Shown here: in pieces, positions 49,136-60,722 of the stretch | How positions within the stretch are numbered: position 1 is the stretch's first letter | Layout: each line of letters opens with the position of its first letter | Assembly (NCBI GenBank): GCA_030432755.1 | Contig: JAUILZ010000007.1 | Location: forward strand, 28,389 to 92,388 | Length of the DNA: 64,000 bases | Reading direction: 5' to 3' | Source: Gammaproteobacteria bacterium | GTDB lineage: Bacteria; Pseudomonadota; Gammaproteobacteria; Arenicellales; Poriferihabitantaceae | The notes under the pieces: model-generated | Told to the model about the DNA's origin: nothing | Seen by the model: only the letters and a program-made list of their open reading frames with translations | Database searches by the model: none | Made by a program: the position numbers and the translations under genes

Positions 49136-49609
49136 CTACTGGAGGGTGGGCGACTCTTCGCCTTCCCCCGTTTCGGCCGCCGCCATCTTCTGGCGGTAGA
49201 TCGCCTCGAAGTTGATCGGGTTGATCAGCAGCTGGGGGAAGCCCCCCTTGGATACCAGGCCGGCCAGTTCCTCGCGCGCAAAGGGCAGGAGCATGTTCGG
49301 GCAGGCCACCTGGATTATCAAATTGCGGTGCTCGTCGTCCTCGGCATTGATCTCGAAGATACCGGACTGGTGGATCTCCGCGAGGAACAGGTTGGCGCCG
49401 TCCTGGGTCGCGGTGGTGGTGACCTCCAGGGTGACCTCGAAATACCTGGCTTCCTCGTCGATCTGCTGAAAGGAGACGTTGATGTTGAGATCGATGTCGG
49501 GCTTCAGGTTCGTATTGAGGAACACCCGGGGGCTGCCAGGGGATTCGAAGGAGGCGTCCTTGAGATAGATCTTGCGGGCGCCAAGGCGGGGAGATGCGTT
49601 TTCTGCCAT
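49136..49609 (-). CDS. secB: protein-export chaperone SecB
   Basis: 157 residues. SecB holds preproteins unfolded for SecA. IYLKDASFESPGSPRVF, the acidic beta-sheet region, CPNMLLPFAREELAGLVSKGGFPQLLINPINF are family hallmarks. I start at ATG 49609 (MAENASPRLG), not the longer frame to 49696. Confidence 0.97.
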   Translation of the reverse strand: MAENASPRLGARKIYLKDASFESPGSPRVFLNTNLKPDIDLNINVSFQQIDEEARYFEVTLEVTTTATQDGANLFLAEIHQSGIFEINAEDDEHRNLIIQVACPNMLLPFAREELAGLVSKGGFPQLLINPINFEAIYRQKMAAAETGEGEESPTLQ

Positions 49610-49634
49610 GAGGTCGGGTGATGGTTTAAGTGGA

Positions 49635-50054
49635 TCAGCCCCGGATGAGGGGCAGATTTTCCTTGCTCCAGGAAGCGACGCCGCCGTCCAGGACATAGAG
49701 TTCCTCGAAGGAATTCTTCTTCAGGGTCGCCGCCGCCTTGGCAACGCTGACACCGCTCTGGCAGACGAGGATCAGGGGCTTGCCGCGATACTTGTTGAGC
49801 TTCTTGAGACTGGATTCGAGGGATTCCAGCGGCAGGTTGATCGACTGCTCGATGTGACCCTTGTCGAATTCCTCCGGCTTGCGGATATCCACCAGCACCG
49901 CGGACTTGCGAGCCTGGATCTGTGGCAACTGGGCCGCGGATATCTTGGTCGCGCCACCCACGGAACGGCTGCCCGGATCGAACGCCAGCAGCAGAAGGAT
50001 CGCCGCGAGCATGACGAACAGGTACCAGTTCTGCATTGCGAATTCGAGAAACAT
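49635..50054 (-). CDS. yibN: membrane-anchored rhodanese-like protein (YibN)
   Basis: 139 residues. One N-terminal membrane helix (~10-28), then a rhodanese domain (~45-135) with VDIRKPEEFDKGHI and the active-site loop CQSGVSVAKAA, catalytic Cys present. Adjacent to secB as in E. coli, but grxC between them is missing. Start ATG 50054; ATG 50036 is a close alternative. Confidence 0.92.
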   Translation of the reverse strand: MFLEFAMQNWYLFVMLAAILLLLAFDPGSRSVGGATKISAAQLPQIQARKSAVLVDIRKPEEFDKGHIEQSINLPLESLESSLKKLNKYRGKPLILVCQSGVSVAKAAATLKKNSFEELYVLDGGVASWSKENLPLIRG

Positions 50055-50138
50055 GGATCGGAGAGTGGGGGCGGGATTGGAAAGGGGCCGGATTGTACCC
50101 CAAGCCCCGGTGAAACTCTGCAGATAACGGGCTTTCCG

Positions 50139-50144
50139 TATAAT
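50139..50144 (+). promoter_or_regulatory. perfect -10 (TATAAT) directly before envC
   Basis: TATAAT is 6 nt before the envC ATG (50151), so the predicted start point falls on the start codon. The -35 (CTCTGC at 17-nt spacing) is poor. Confidence 0.5.
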
Positions 50145-50150
50145 CGCCGC

Positions 50151-51449
50151 ATGCCCGCTCGCGCCCCGACGCTCCTTTTGTGCCTGCTGCTTCCGGTATT
50201 CGTCTCTGCCAGTGAACTCGCGCGCAGTCGCGCGGAACTCAGCGAGCTCGGCGAGCGTATCGAGCGCCTGACGGCGCGCATAGAGAAGGACGACGAGGCC
50301 CGGGACCGGATCACCGCTGAGCTGGACCGGGTGGGTGAACGGCTCGCGGCGCTGACGGGGGAGATACGCGAGGCTGTCAGGGAGGAAGCGGCGCTCGAGG
50401 GAGAAATCGCGGCGCTCGAGAAAGAGTCGGCCGTGCTCGAGATGGAACGTGAAGAGGCGCAGGCGGGGCTTGCCGGTCTGCTCCGCAGCCGCTACATGAT
50501 GCGTGACGGCGGTGCCCTCCGGATGCTGATCAACCAGGAAGATCCCCATGCCGCGGCAAGGCGCCTGAACCTGCTGCGCTATGTCGCCTCGGCCGGTGAA
50601 CGTGAACTGCGCCGAATCGATGACCTCGTCTCTCGTATCCACGAAAACCGCGCATCCCTGGATTCAAGGCGCGAGCAGCTCGCGGCGACACGCGAGGGGC
50701 TCTCCGCCGACCGGGAAAGCCTCGCCGCGGAGCAGGCCGAACATGACCGGCAACTTGCCGCGGTGCGCCAGCGGATCGCCGAGTCGGGCGCCGAGATCGC
50801 GCTCTACCGGGAACGCGAGGCGGCTCTCGGGGCGTTGATCAGGGAACTTGCGAAGCCGCGTGCTTCCGTGGTCCAGGTAGCGCCTCGCGCGCGCTCCACC
50901 GCGGGGCCGACGACGGCAACGGAAACGGCCCCGGCGGCGCCATCTGCCGCGGCGCCGGTACCCGCGCCTGCCGCACCCGAACCAACCACGACAGTTGCGC
51001 CAGAAAATCCGGCCCCGTTGACGGCCCCGCCGCCACGTCCAACTTTTGCCCTCGGCGGATTCGCCAACCAGCGAGGCCGCCTGGCGCTGCCGGTGGACGC
51101 GCCGCTGAGCGCCCGCTTCGGCGACGTGCGCCAGGCCGGCGGCCTGCCATGGGAAGGCGTGCTGTTCGACTCCGGCGGCGGCCAGCCGGTGCGCGCCATC
51201 TATTCCGGCCAGGTGGTGTTCTCCGACTGGTTTCGCGGTTACGGCCAGCTGATGGTGGTGGATCACGGCGAGGGTTACATGTCCCTGTACGGTTACAATG
51301 AACGTCTCGATGCCGGCGTGGGCGACCTGGTGGAAGCCGGCCAGGTCATCGCTTCCGCGTCCGCGGCCGGTGCGCCCCCGGCGCGCGGCATGTATTTCGA
51401 GGTCAGACACAACGGAACCCCCGACGATCCGCTAAAATGGTGTCGCTGA
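50151..51449 (+). CDS. envC: EnvC-like murein hydrolase activator
   Basis: 432 residues. Signal peptide (~1-20), long coiled coil (~22-240), Ala/Pro/Thr-rich linker (~245-300), then a LytM domain (~310-432). The zinc ligands of active M23 peptidases are replaced (Trp and Tyr where His are expected: LPWEGVLFD, RGMYFEVRHNG), as in EnvC, which activates amidases at the division site instead of cleaving. Start ATG 50151 follows from the signal peptide. gpmI, usual upstream neighbour, is absent. Confidence 0.92.
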   Translation: MPARAPTLLLCLLLPVFVSASELARSRAELSELGERIERLTARIEKDDEARDRITAELDRVGERLAALTGEIREAVREEAALEGEIAALEKESAVLEMEREEAQAGLAGLLRSRYMMRDGGALRMLINQEDPHAAARRLNLLRYVASAGERELRRIDDLVSRIHENRASLDSRREQLAATREGLSADRESLAAEQAEHDRQLAAVRQRIAESGAEIALYREREAALGALIRELAKPRASVVQVAPRARSTAGPTTATETAPAAPSAAAPVPAPAAPEPTTTVAPENPAPLTAPPPRPTFALGGFANQRGRLALPVDAPLSARFGDVRQAGGLPWEGVLFDSGGGQPVRAIYSGQVVFSDWFRGYGQLMVVDHGEGYMSLYGYNERLDAGVGDLVEAGQVIASASAAGAPPARGMYFEVRHNGTPDDPLKWCR

Positions 51450-51526
51450 TTCACGACCCCAGCCGGAGTTTCCAACGGCATAACACGGGTAGTTGGTCGC
51501 AGACCTGACATCACGCCGGATTCAAC

Positions 51527-52945
51527 ATGCCACTTTCCAGATCCTCCCTGTTCCTGCCCGTCATGCTCGGCTTCGCGATGGCGGTGGTGTCGTGGCCGGC
51601 GCCGGGCCAGGAGCCCTCCAGCGTGGACGAGTCTCCCATCGGCGTGGAAGAGGGTATCGAAGGCGAAGAAAGCACCGACGACCTCACCGGCAAGGCGCCG
51701 AAGAGCAACCTGCCGCTGGAGGAGTTGCAGGTGTTCGCAGAGGTGTTCGGCAAGATCAAGAGCGAATACGTCGACGCCACCAGCGACGCGGACCTGCTCA
51801 ACGACGCGATCCAGGGCATGCTGAGCGGCCTCGATCCGCATTCCACCTTTCTGGAGCCCGAGGCGTTCCGCGAGGTGCGCATTTCCACCGAGGGCAAGTT
51901 CGGCGGGCTCGGCATCGAGGTCACCACGGAAGACGGCCGCATAAAGGTGGTGGCGCCCATCGACGGCACCCCGGCCTACGACGCGGACATCCGCAGCGGT
52001 GATGTCATTGTCAGCATCGACGGCCAGCAGGTGCGCGGCATGGACCTGCGCGAAGCAGTGGACAGCATGCGCGGCGAGCCGGGCACGCGCATCGTGCTGA
52101 CGATTTCCCGCGACGGCATTCCCGAGCCCTTCGACGTGCCGCTGGTGCGCGCGGTGATCAAGGTCGCCAGCGTGCGTGGCTCGCTGCTCGAGCCGGGCTT
52201 GGGATACGCCCGCATCTCCAGCTTCCAGAGCGGTACCGCGAACAACCTGCGCACCCAGATCGAGAAGCTCGAACGAGAGAACGAAGGCCCCCTCGAGGGG
52301 CTGTTGCTCGACCTGCGCAACAACCCGGGCGGAGTGCTCAACAGCGCGGTGGACGTGAGCGACCTGTTTCTCGAATCCGGCACCGTGGTATCAACCCGCG
52401 GGCGCGACAACGTGACCGACGCCAGCTATGGTTCCCGCCCGGGCGACATCCTCGACGGCGTGCCCATGGTGGTGCTGGTCAACGGCGGCTCCGCCTCTGC
52501 CTCGGAGATCGTAGCCGGCGCGCTCCAGGATCACGGCCGCGCCGTGGTCATGGGGACGCGCACGTTCGGCAAGGGGTCCGTGCAGACCGTGATCCCGATG
52601 AACAACGGCGGCGCGCTCAAGCTCACCACCGCGCGTTACTACACGCCTCTCGACCGTTCCATCCAGGCGCGCGGCATCGAGCCCGACATCGAGGTGCGCC
52701 AGTCCGAGGTGCGTGAGCTGGGGCGGCGCCAGTCGGTGCGCGAGTCGGACCTGGCCGGTCACCTGAGCGAGGAAGACCAGTTGCTCGAGGAATCCTTGCC
52801 GGTGGAGGAAGAGGGCGACGCGACGGAGGATGAGTCCGGCGAAGTGGTAGTGGATCCGCTCGAGGACGACTACCAGCTGCGCGAGGCGGTCAACCTGTTG
52901 AAGGGGATGCGGCTCGTGTATCGCCAGGCCAGCAAGCGCGGCTGA
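51527..52945 (+). CDS. ctpA: carboxyl-terminal processing protease (S41)
   Basis: 472 residues. Signal peptide, PDZ domain (~85-170), then the S41 serine protease with Ser in NGGSASASEIVAGAL and Lys in GTRTFGKGSVQ. An acidic low-complexity insert lies near the C-terminus (~400-450). Acts in the periplasm on cell-wall-associated proteins; envC-ctpA order is standard. Confidence 0.95.
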   Translation: MPLSRSSLFLPVMLGFAMAVVSWPAPGQEPSSVDESPIGVEEGIEGEESTDDLTGKAPKSNLPLEELQVFAEVFGKIKSEYVDATSDADLLNDAIQGMLSGLDPHSTFLEPEAFREVRISTEGKFGGLGIEVTTEDGRIKVVAPIDGTPAYDADIRSGDVIVSIDGQQVRGMDLREAVDSMRGEPGTRIVLTISRDGIPEPFDVPLVRAVIKVASVRGSLLEPGLGYARISSFQSGTANNLRTQIEKLERENEGPLEGLLLDLRNNPGGVLNSAVDVSDLFLESGTVVSTRGRDNVTDASYGSRPGDILDGVPMVVLVNGGSASASEIVAGALQDHGRAVVMGTRTFGKGSVQTVIPMNNGGALKLTTARYYTPLDRSIQARGIEPDIEVRQSEVRELGRRQSVRESDLAGHLSEEDQLLEESLPVEEEGDATEDESGEVVVDPLEDDYQLREAVNLLKGMRLVYRQASKRG

Positions 52946-52955
52946 TCCCCGGCGT

Positions 52956-53207
52956 TCAGGCGCGATTTTTCTCGGCGCGGCGACGCGCGCGGTACTTGCG
53001 CCACCAGACCATGAGGCTGAGATAACCGCGCCGCGCCCAGGCGAAATTCATCGACAGCACCAGCAGCCCCAGCGGAATCATCCACAGCCCCAGCACGGGA
53101 AGGAACCACAGTACGCCACCCAGAATCAGCGCGATACCCACCAGTGTCCTGGTGTGATATGGCATCGCGCGGATACGGTTGACGAGGGGTTTCAGTCTGC
53201 GATTCAT
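52956..53207 (-). CDS. small membrane protein (PGPGW-like)
   Basis: 83 residues. Two close hydrophobic helices with the LPVLGLWMIPLGLLVLS core resembling PGPGW-type membrane proteins, and basic termini (RRAEKNRA). Convergent with ctpA. Function unknown. Confidence 0.75.
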   Translation of the reverse strand: MNRRLKPLVNRIRAMPYHTRTLVGIALILGGVLWFLPVLGLWMIPLGLLVLSMNFAWARRGYLSLMVWWRKYRARRRAEKNRA

Positions 53208-53371
53208 GTCAGCGCCGCGCCAATTGGCGTGGCCGGAGGGCGGTACTCAGCCGCGGGGTGATGGGATATTATTTGGGGCGCTACCGGCTGGTGCGCAAGC
53301 TGTCGCGGCCAACCGGCAAGCACATACTATGCACCTCGCATCCGTGGACAATGTCCTGACAACGGCAACCG

Positions 53372-54226
53372 ATGCAAGTCGATTTTACTAAAATGCAATC
53401 ACTCGGGAACGATTTCGTGGTTCTCGATGGCGTCAGCCGATCTCTGCCACTGTCTCCCGACCAGGCGCGGCGGATCGCCGACCGGCATTTCGGCATCGGC
53501 TGCGACCAGGTCCTGCTGGCGGAAGCCGGGCAGGGCGCCGATTTTCGTTTCCGCATCTTCAACCACGACGGCGGGGAGGTCGAGCAATGCGGCAACGGCG
53601 CGCGCTGCTTTGCCCGCTTCCTGCGCGACCGCGGGCTGACGGATCGCGATGCAATCTCGGTGGAGACCCTGAGCAGCCGCATGCTGCTCCGGATCCTGCC
53701 GGACGGCAACGTCAGCGTGGACATGGGTCCTGCCGTGTTCGCCCCCGCCCGAATACCGTTCGACGCGGAGCGAGAGGCAGATCTGTATTCCCTCACCGTG
53801 GATGGCGACAATCTCGAAATCTCGGCGCTGTCCATGGGCAATCCACACGCGGTGTTGATGGTGACGGACGTCGACACGGCGCCGGTGGAGCGCCTCGGGC
53901 CAGTGATCGAGTCCCATCCCCGTTTCCCGGCGCGGGTCAATGTCGGGTTCTGCCAGGTGGTGGCCAGGAATCATGTTCGCCTGCGCGTATTCGAACGCGG
54001 GGTGGGCGAAACCCTGGGCTGCGGCAGCGGCGCCTGCGCCGCGGTAGTGGCTGGCATCCGGCTCGGATTGCTGGACGCGGAGGTGCTTGTGAGCCTGCCG
54101 GGTGGAGACGCGCGCGTTGCCTGGGCCGGGGGCGATGCCTCCGTGCTGCTGAGTGGGCCGGCCATCACCGTGTTCAACGGTGTCATATCATTACCGCCGG
54201 ATACCGCCAGCGGTATCCCCAACTGA
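53372..54226 (+). CDS. dapF: diaminopimelate epimerase
   Basis: 284 residues. Cofactor-free racemase making meso-DAP for lysine and peptidoglycan. Catalytic Cys pair in EQCGNGARC and GCGSGACA. Start ATG 53372 gives the usual [15 protein letters not shown]. Confidence 0.97.
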   Translation: MQVDFTKMQSLGNDFVVLDGVSRSLPLSPDQARRIADRHFGIGCDQVLLAEAGQGADFRFRIFNHDGGEVEQCGNGARCFARFLRDRGLTDRDAISVETLSSRMLLRILPDGNVSVDMGPAVFAPARIPFDAEREADLYSLTVDGDNLEISALSMGNPHAVLMVTDVDTAPVERLGPVIESHPRFPARVNVGFCQVVARNHVRLRVFERGVGETLGCGSGACAAVVAGIRLGLLDAEVLVSLPGGDARVAWAGGDASVLLSGPAITVFNGVISLPPDTASGIPN

Positions 54227-54243
54227 TTCGTAGAGATCCGAAA

Positions 54244-54873
54244 ATGAAGTCCGAAGACGTCGCCGCCTATCTCAAGAACAATCCCGGGTTCTTCGCCGAG
54301 CATGGTGACGTGCTCGCGGACGTCGAGCTCGACGGGGTGGATCCATTCCACCAGCGCCAGGTGGAAGCGTTACGCAAACGGCACGACGCGGAGAAGGCGC
54401 GCTACGACCTGGTGGTGGAATCCGCGCGCAACAACCAGGCCCTCGAACAGAGCCTGCACGGATTTGCCTGCGCGCTGCTCGCGGCGGCGGAGGAGGAATC
54501 CACCGTCGTGGCGGACCTCCTCAGGGAACGCTTTGCCGTGGATGCCGCGCGCTATTGCGACGTCGCCGAAGGGGAATTGTCCGCCGATACCCTGGAATCC
54601 CTCGGTCAGCGGGTGGCCCATGGCAGCAGCATCTGTGATGATCGAGTCTCCACCGCGTTGCTCGAACAGCTGTTCGGCGAGGATAGTGGCATCCGTTCCT
54701 GCGCATTCGTTCCGGTGAAACTGGCGGATGGTTCCACCGCGCCGGGCATCCTGGTGCTTGGCTCCCGGGACGGCGAACGATTCCAGCCGGGCATGGGGGC
54801 GATCTATCTCGACCGTATTGGCGAACTGGTGGGCGCGCGCCTTGGCCGCCGACGGGGGCAGTCTCCGTCTTGA
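54244..54873 (+). CDS. DUF484 family protein
   Basis: 209 residues. N-terminal helix (VAAYLKNNPGFFAEHGDVL) and a GAF-like domain are typical. The dapF-DUF484-xerC order is conserved in gammaproteobacteria; function unknown. The stop overlaps the xerC TTG by 4 nt. Confidence 0.93.
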   Translation: MKSEDVAAYLKNNPGFFAEHGDVLADVELDGVDPFHQRQVEALRKRHDAEKARYDLVVESARNNQALEQSLHGFACALLAAAEEESTVVADLLRERFAVDAARYCDVAEGELSADTLESLGQRVAHGSSICDDRVSTALLEQLFGEDSGIRSCAFVPVKLADGSTAPGILVLGSRDGERFQPGMGAIYLDRIGELVGARLGRRRGQSPS

Positions 54874-55775
54874 CCGCGCTGACCCGGGAAATCGACCGGT
54901 TCATCGACCGCCTGGACAGGGAACGCGGCCTGTCACCACATACCGTAGCAGCCTACCGGCGCGACATCGACCGTCTCTACCGCGCGGCGCGGGACCAGGG
55001 CCTTGAACGCTGGGACCAGGTGACCGCGGCCGGCGCGCGGCGTTACACCGCGCTCCTCAATCGCGAGGGACGCGCCACCAGCAGCATTCACCGCATGCTC
55101 TCGGCGGCGCGATCTTTCTTCCGCTTTCTCTGCGAGGAGGGCATCGTCGGAAACAATCCGTTCGACACGGTGGCTGCGCCGAAGATGGCGAAGAAACTGC
55201 CCGGCGTTCTTTCCGTGGACGAGATCGGTGGTCTCATCGACAGTGGTGGTGACGAGCCGGATGCGCTGCGCGATCGCGCCATGCTGGAGCTGCTCTATTC
55301 CTCCGGCCTGCGGCTGTCCGAACTGTCAGCGCTGGACAGTGACACCGTGGACCTCGGCCAGGGCGAGGTGCGGGTCGTCGGCAAGGGAAACCGCGAACGC
55401 GTGGTGCCGGTGGGTCGTCGGGCCTGCGCCGCGCTCGGCGCCTGGCTCGCGGCGCGCGCGGCCGTCGCCGCCAGCGGGGAAACCGCGCTCTTCGTCAACC
55501 AGCAGGGTAGCAGGCTCTCCAACCGCGGCATCCAGTACCGCCTGGACCGCTGGGCGCGCGCCCACGGCCTCGGACGCCGGCTGCACCCGCACATGCTGCG
55601 TCACTCCTTCGCCAGTCACGTGCTCCAGTCGAGCGGGGACCTGCGCGCGGTACAGGAAATGCTGGGTCACGCGGACATCGGCACCACCCAGGTCTACACC
55701 CACCTGGATTTCCAGCACCTCGCCAGGGTCTACGACGCGGCCCATCCGCGGGCGAAGAAACGCTCACGCGACTGA
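54870..55775 (+). CDS. xerC: tyrosine recombinase XerC
   Basis: 301 residues. N-terminal SAM-like DNA-binding domain and catalytic domain. Arg148 in SSGLRLSEL, the HMLRH box with His241 and Arg244, and nucleophile Tyr276 in TQVYTHLDFQHLA. Resolves chromosome dimers at dif with XerD. TTG start. Confidence 0.96.
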   Translation: MTALTREIDRFIDRLDRERGLSPHTVAAYRRDIDRLYRAARDQGLERWDQVTAAGARRYTALLNREGRATSSIHRMLSAARSFFRFLCEEGIVGNNPFDTVAAPKMAKKLPGVLSVDEIGGLIDSGGDEPDALRDRAMLELLYSSGLRLSELSALDSDTVDLGQGEVRVVGKGNRERVVPVGRRACAALGAWLAARAAVAASGETALFVNQQGSRLSNRGIQYRLDRWARAHGLGRRLHPHMLRHSFASHVLQSSGDLRAVQEMLGHADIGTTQVYTHLDFQHLARVYDAAHPRAKKRSRD

Positions 55776-55810
55776 TCCCGGCAGGGGGGACGGATTCGTC
55801 CCGGGATCAG
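55772..55810. terminator. hairpin between convergent xerC and ppa
   Basis: 10-bp stem CTGATCCCGG (55772-55781) / CCGGGATCAG (55801-55810), including the xerC stop. An inner stem GGGACG-GATT-CGTCCC competes with it. No clear T-run, so a Rho-assisted bidirectional terminator is more likely than an intrinsic one. Confidence 0.5.
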
Positions 55811-55826
55811 GCCGCGCCCCGGGTGT

Positions 55827-56360
55827 TCAGGACTGCTGGTGGTAGCGGGCCACGGATTCGATGATCTCCGCTTTCGCCTTGTCGACGTCCGCCCAGCCCC
55901 GGACACGGACCCACTTGCCGCGCTCCAGGTCCTTGTAGTGCTCGAAAAAGTGGGAGATCTGCTCCAGCGTCTCCCGTGGAAGATCGCGAAACGAGGCGAT
56001 ATCGCGGTAGAGGCCGGTGAGCTTGTCGATGGGTACCGCCAGCAGCTTGGCGTCGTCGCCGGCCTCGTCCTCCATCTCCAGCACACCCACCGGGCGGCAG
56101 CGGATGACCGAGCCGGAGATCAGCGGCCGCGGGGTGAGAACCAGCACGTCCGTCGGGTCGCCATCGGCGCTCAGGGTCTGGGGAATGTAGCCGTAGTTGC
56201 ACGGGTAGCGCATCGCGGTGGAAAGGAAACGGTCGACGAACATCGCCCCCGTTGGCTTGTCCACCTCGTACTTGACCGGCTCCCCGTGGGTCGGAATCTC
56301 GATGATGACGTTGACGTTGTCCGGTACCGATTGCCCCGGTCCAACACGATCCAGTAACAT
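55827..56360 (-). CDS. ppa: inorganic pyrophosphatase (soluble, family I)
   Basis: 177 residues. Metal-ligand motif [28 protein letters not shown] and FEHYKDLE. Start ATG 56360 preferred over the upstream frame to 56489. Divergent from hppA, so both pyrophosphatases share one 294-bp intergenic region. Confidence 0.96.
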   Translation of the reverse strand: MLLDRVGPGQSVPDNVNVIIEIPTHGEPVKYEVDKPTGAMFVDRFLSTAMRYPCNYGYIPQTLSADGDPTDVLVLTPRPLISGSVIRCRPVGVLEMEDEAGDDAKLLAVPIDKLTGLYRDIASFRDLPRETLEQISHFFEHYKDLERGKWVRVRGWADVDKAKAEIIESVARYHQQS

Positions 56361-56384
56361 GGAATTACCCTGTGAAAATAGGGG

Positions 56385-56390
56385 ATTATA
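56385..56390 (-). promoter_or_regulatory. ppa -10 element
   Basis: TATAAT on the minus strand, about 25 nt before the ppa ATG. The -35 is not recognisable. Confidence 0.5.
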
Positions 56391-56654
56391 CGTCTTTCGC
56401 CGGATTTCCCGGCACCGTCCGTTGGTAGAGTCCGCCGGCTTGACCGCTCTGCGGGGTTCAACCTTCAGACGATTGAACTGCGCCGGCAACGCGGCTATAT
56501 TCGCCCGGTTTCATTTTGACCCCCGGAACCCCGGGAAACCAGTCCGGCGCAACAGCCGGCAGCGGAACCGCCTTACCGGGCCCGACCGCGTCGGGGTAGA
56601 ACCAGTCTCAAAAAGGGGCGCCCGGATTCCAACTACTACGGAGCACAACACACA

Positions 56655-58667
<2,013 letters not shown>

Positions 58668-58734
58668 TCCACGCGCCCGCGCCGCCCTGCGGGTGGCGCG
58701 GGCCGGGCGCCCCATTCGCGCGGCATTCGGCCAG

Positions 58735-59895
58735 ATGGATACCGGGGCGCTGCGTATCCTTCACGTGATACCCGCCGTAGCGGCGCGCTACGGCGGCCCC
58801 AGTGAGATGGTGACCGGCATCTGCCGCCAGCTCGCGGCACACGGGCACCAGGTCTGTATCCTTACCTCCGATGCCGATGGGCCGGAAACACTCAACGTGG
58901 CGCACGGTGAGCCGGTGAATCACCAGGGTGTGCCCACGGTGTTCTTTCCCCGCCGCTACGGCGAGGCCTACAAGATCACTCCCGGCCTCGGCCCCTGGCT
59001 GCGCGCCAACCTGTCCCGTTTCGACATCGTCCACCTGCACGCGGTGTTCTCCTGGTCTACCCTGGTGGGTGGCCGCGCCTGTCTCACAGCGGGACTTCCC
59101 TACGTGGTTCGCCCCCTGGGAAGCCTCGACCCCTGGTCCCTGACCAGGAAACCGGTTCTCAAGCGACTACTCCTGCGCGCCGGCCTGCTGCGCGTCCTGC
59201 GTGGCGCGCGGGCGTTGCACTACACCAGCGTGCTCGAGCAGGAAACCGCTGAGCGCGCGCTCGGCCTTGCCAATGGCCGGGTCATCGCAAACGCGGTGGA
59301 CGTGCCCGACCCGAGGGCTGTTAACAAGGTAACCGCGGACCCTCCTTACCTGCTGTCCCTCGGACGGTTGCATCCGAAGAAACAGCTCGAACGCGTTATC
59401 ACCGCGTTCGCCGAAGCCACGGTGGACAGTCACGCGGAACTGGTGGTCGCCGGAGACGGAGAAGCGGAATACCGCGATACGCTGGAAGCCCTCGCCGCCA
59501 GCAGCGCCGCGGCCGGCCGCATCCGGTTTGCCGGCTGGGTGGACGGTGCCGAAAAGGACGCCCTGCTCGCGGACTGCGCGGCGTTTGTGCTGATCTCGGA
59601 CAACGAGAACTTCGGCATCGCCGCGGTGGAGGCCATGGCCCGCGCCAGGCCTGTGCTGGTGAATCGCGGGGTCTACCTCTACCCGGACATCTCCCGCGCG
59701 GGCGCGGGCTGGGTCCTGGATGATGACGACGCGGACCTCGCGACGCTGATGCGGGAGGTGCTCTCGAGCAACGCGAAGCGTGATGCCCGCGGCGCGAACG
59801 CGCGCACGCTGGTGGAGCGCGAATACGCCTGGCCGGTGGTCACCGGGGCGCTGGAAGCGCTGTACCGGGACTGCCTCGCGGACGCCGGTCTATGA
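58735..59895 (+). CDS. family 4 glycosyltransferase
   Basis: 386 residues. GT-B fold: [19 protein letters not shown]-terminal [16 protein letters not shown] and the E-x7-E motif as [18 protein letters not shown]. Start ATG 58735 preferred; GTG 58693 is in frame. Acts on a surface glycan or LPS precursor; overlaps the next glycosyltransferase by 4 nt. Confidence 0.9.
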   Translation: MDTGALRILHVIPAVAARYGGPSEMVTGICRQLAAHGHQVCILTSDADGPETLNVAHGEPVNHQGVPTVFFPRRYGEAYKITPGLGPWLRANLSRFDIVHLHAVFSWSTLVGGRACLTAGLPYVVRPLGSLDPWSLTRKPVLKRLLLRAGLLRVLRGARALHYTSVLEQETAERALGLANGRVIANAVDVPDPRAVNKVTADPPYLLSLGRLHPKKQLERVITAFAEATVDSHAELVVAGDGEAEYRDTLEALAASSAAAGRIRFAGWVDGAEKDALLADCAAFVLISDNENFGIAAVEAMARARPVLVNRGVYLYPDISRAGAGWVLDDDDADLATLMREVLSSNAKRDARGANARTLVEREYAWPVVTGALEALYRDCLADAGL

Positions 59896-60722
59896 CCTGC
59901 CCGGTCAGCTGCATGGTGTTCACCCTCGACGAGGAGGTGAACCTGCCTCATTGCCTGGCGTCCCTGGACTGGTGCGACGACGTGATCGTGATCGATTCCG
60001 GCAGCGGCGACCGGACACTGGAGATCGCGCGCGTCGGCGGCGCGCGGGTATTCGTGCATGGGTTCGATGGATTTGGCAGCCAGCGCAACTGGGCGCTCGA
60101 CAATGCCGCGCCGAAGCATCCCTGGGTGCTTATTCTCGATGCCGACGAGCGGGTCACGCCGGAACTGGTGGCGGAAATGACGGCGCTCATCGGCGCGCGT
60201 CCCGAACTCGGCGCCGCGCGTGTCGCGCGTCGGTTCATGCTGTGGGGTAAATGGCTGCGCTACAGCAGCCAGTACCCGGTGTGGGTGGTGCGACTGGTGC
60301 ATCGCGAGCGCGTGCGCTACGTCAACCGGGGCCACGCGGAAACCCAGCAGGTAGACGGCGAGGTGGCGGAGTTGACCGCCGACCTGATCGACGAGAACCA
60401 CAAGGGCCTTGCCGAATGGCATGCACGCCAGGCGCGCTACGCGCTTGCGGACGCACGTTATGAACTTGCCCAGGCGGGGGGGCCATTGCCCTGGGGTGAC
60501 CTGGTGTCGGCGGACCCCCTCGCCCGGCGCATGTTGTTGAAACGCATTGCCTGGCGCCTGCCGTTTCGCGGCACGGCCTACCTGGTTTACAGCTACCTGC
60601 TGCACCAGGGCTTTCGCGATGGCGTGGCGGGCTGGCGGTTCTGTAAAATGCGCGCCGGCTACCAGCGCCTGGTGGCGCGCGAAAAGCGCCGCCTGAGATC
60701 CCTCCCCGAAACCGGACCATGA
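59892..60722 (+). CDS. family 2 glycosyltransferase (WaaE/KdtX-like)
   Basis: 276 residues. GT-A motifs VIDSGSGDRT and the DxD as LILDADERV, then GHAETQQVDGE. Similar to enzymes adding glucose to LPS core heptose. Joined with the neighbouring GT4 and galE genes by 4-nt overlaps. Confidence 0.9.
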   Translation: MTCPVSCMVFTLDEEVNLPHCLASLDWCDDVIVIDSGSGDRTLEIARVGGARVFVHGFDGFGSQRNWALDNAAPKHPWVLILDADERVTPELVAEMTALIGARPELGAARVARRFMLWGKWLRYSSQYPVWVVRLVHRERVRYVNRGHAETQQVDGEVAELTADLIDENHKGLAEWHARQARYALADARYELAQAGGPLPWGDLVSADPLARRMLLKRIAWRLPFRGTAYLVYSYLLHQGFRDGVAGWRFCKMRAGYQRLVAREKRRLRSLPETGP

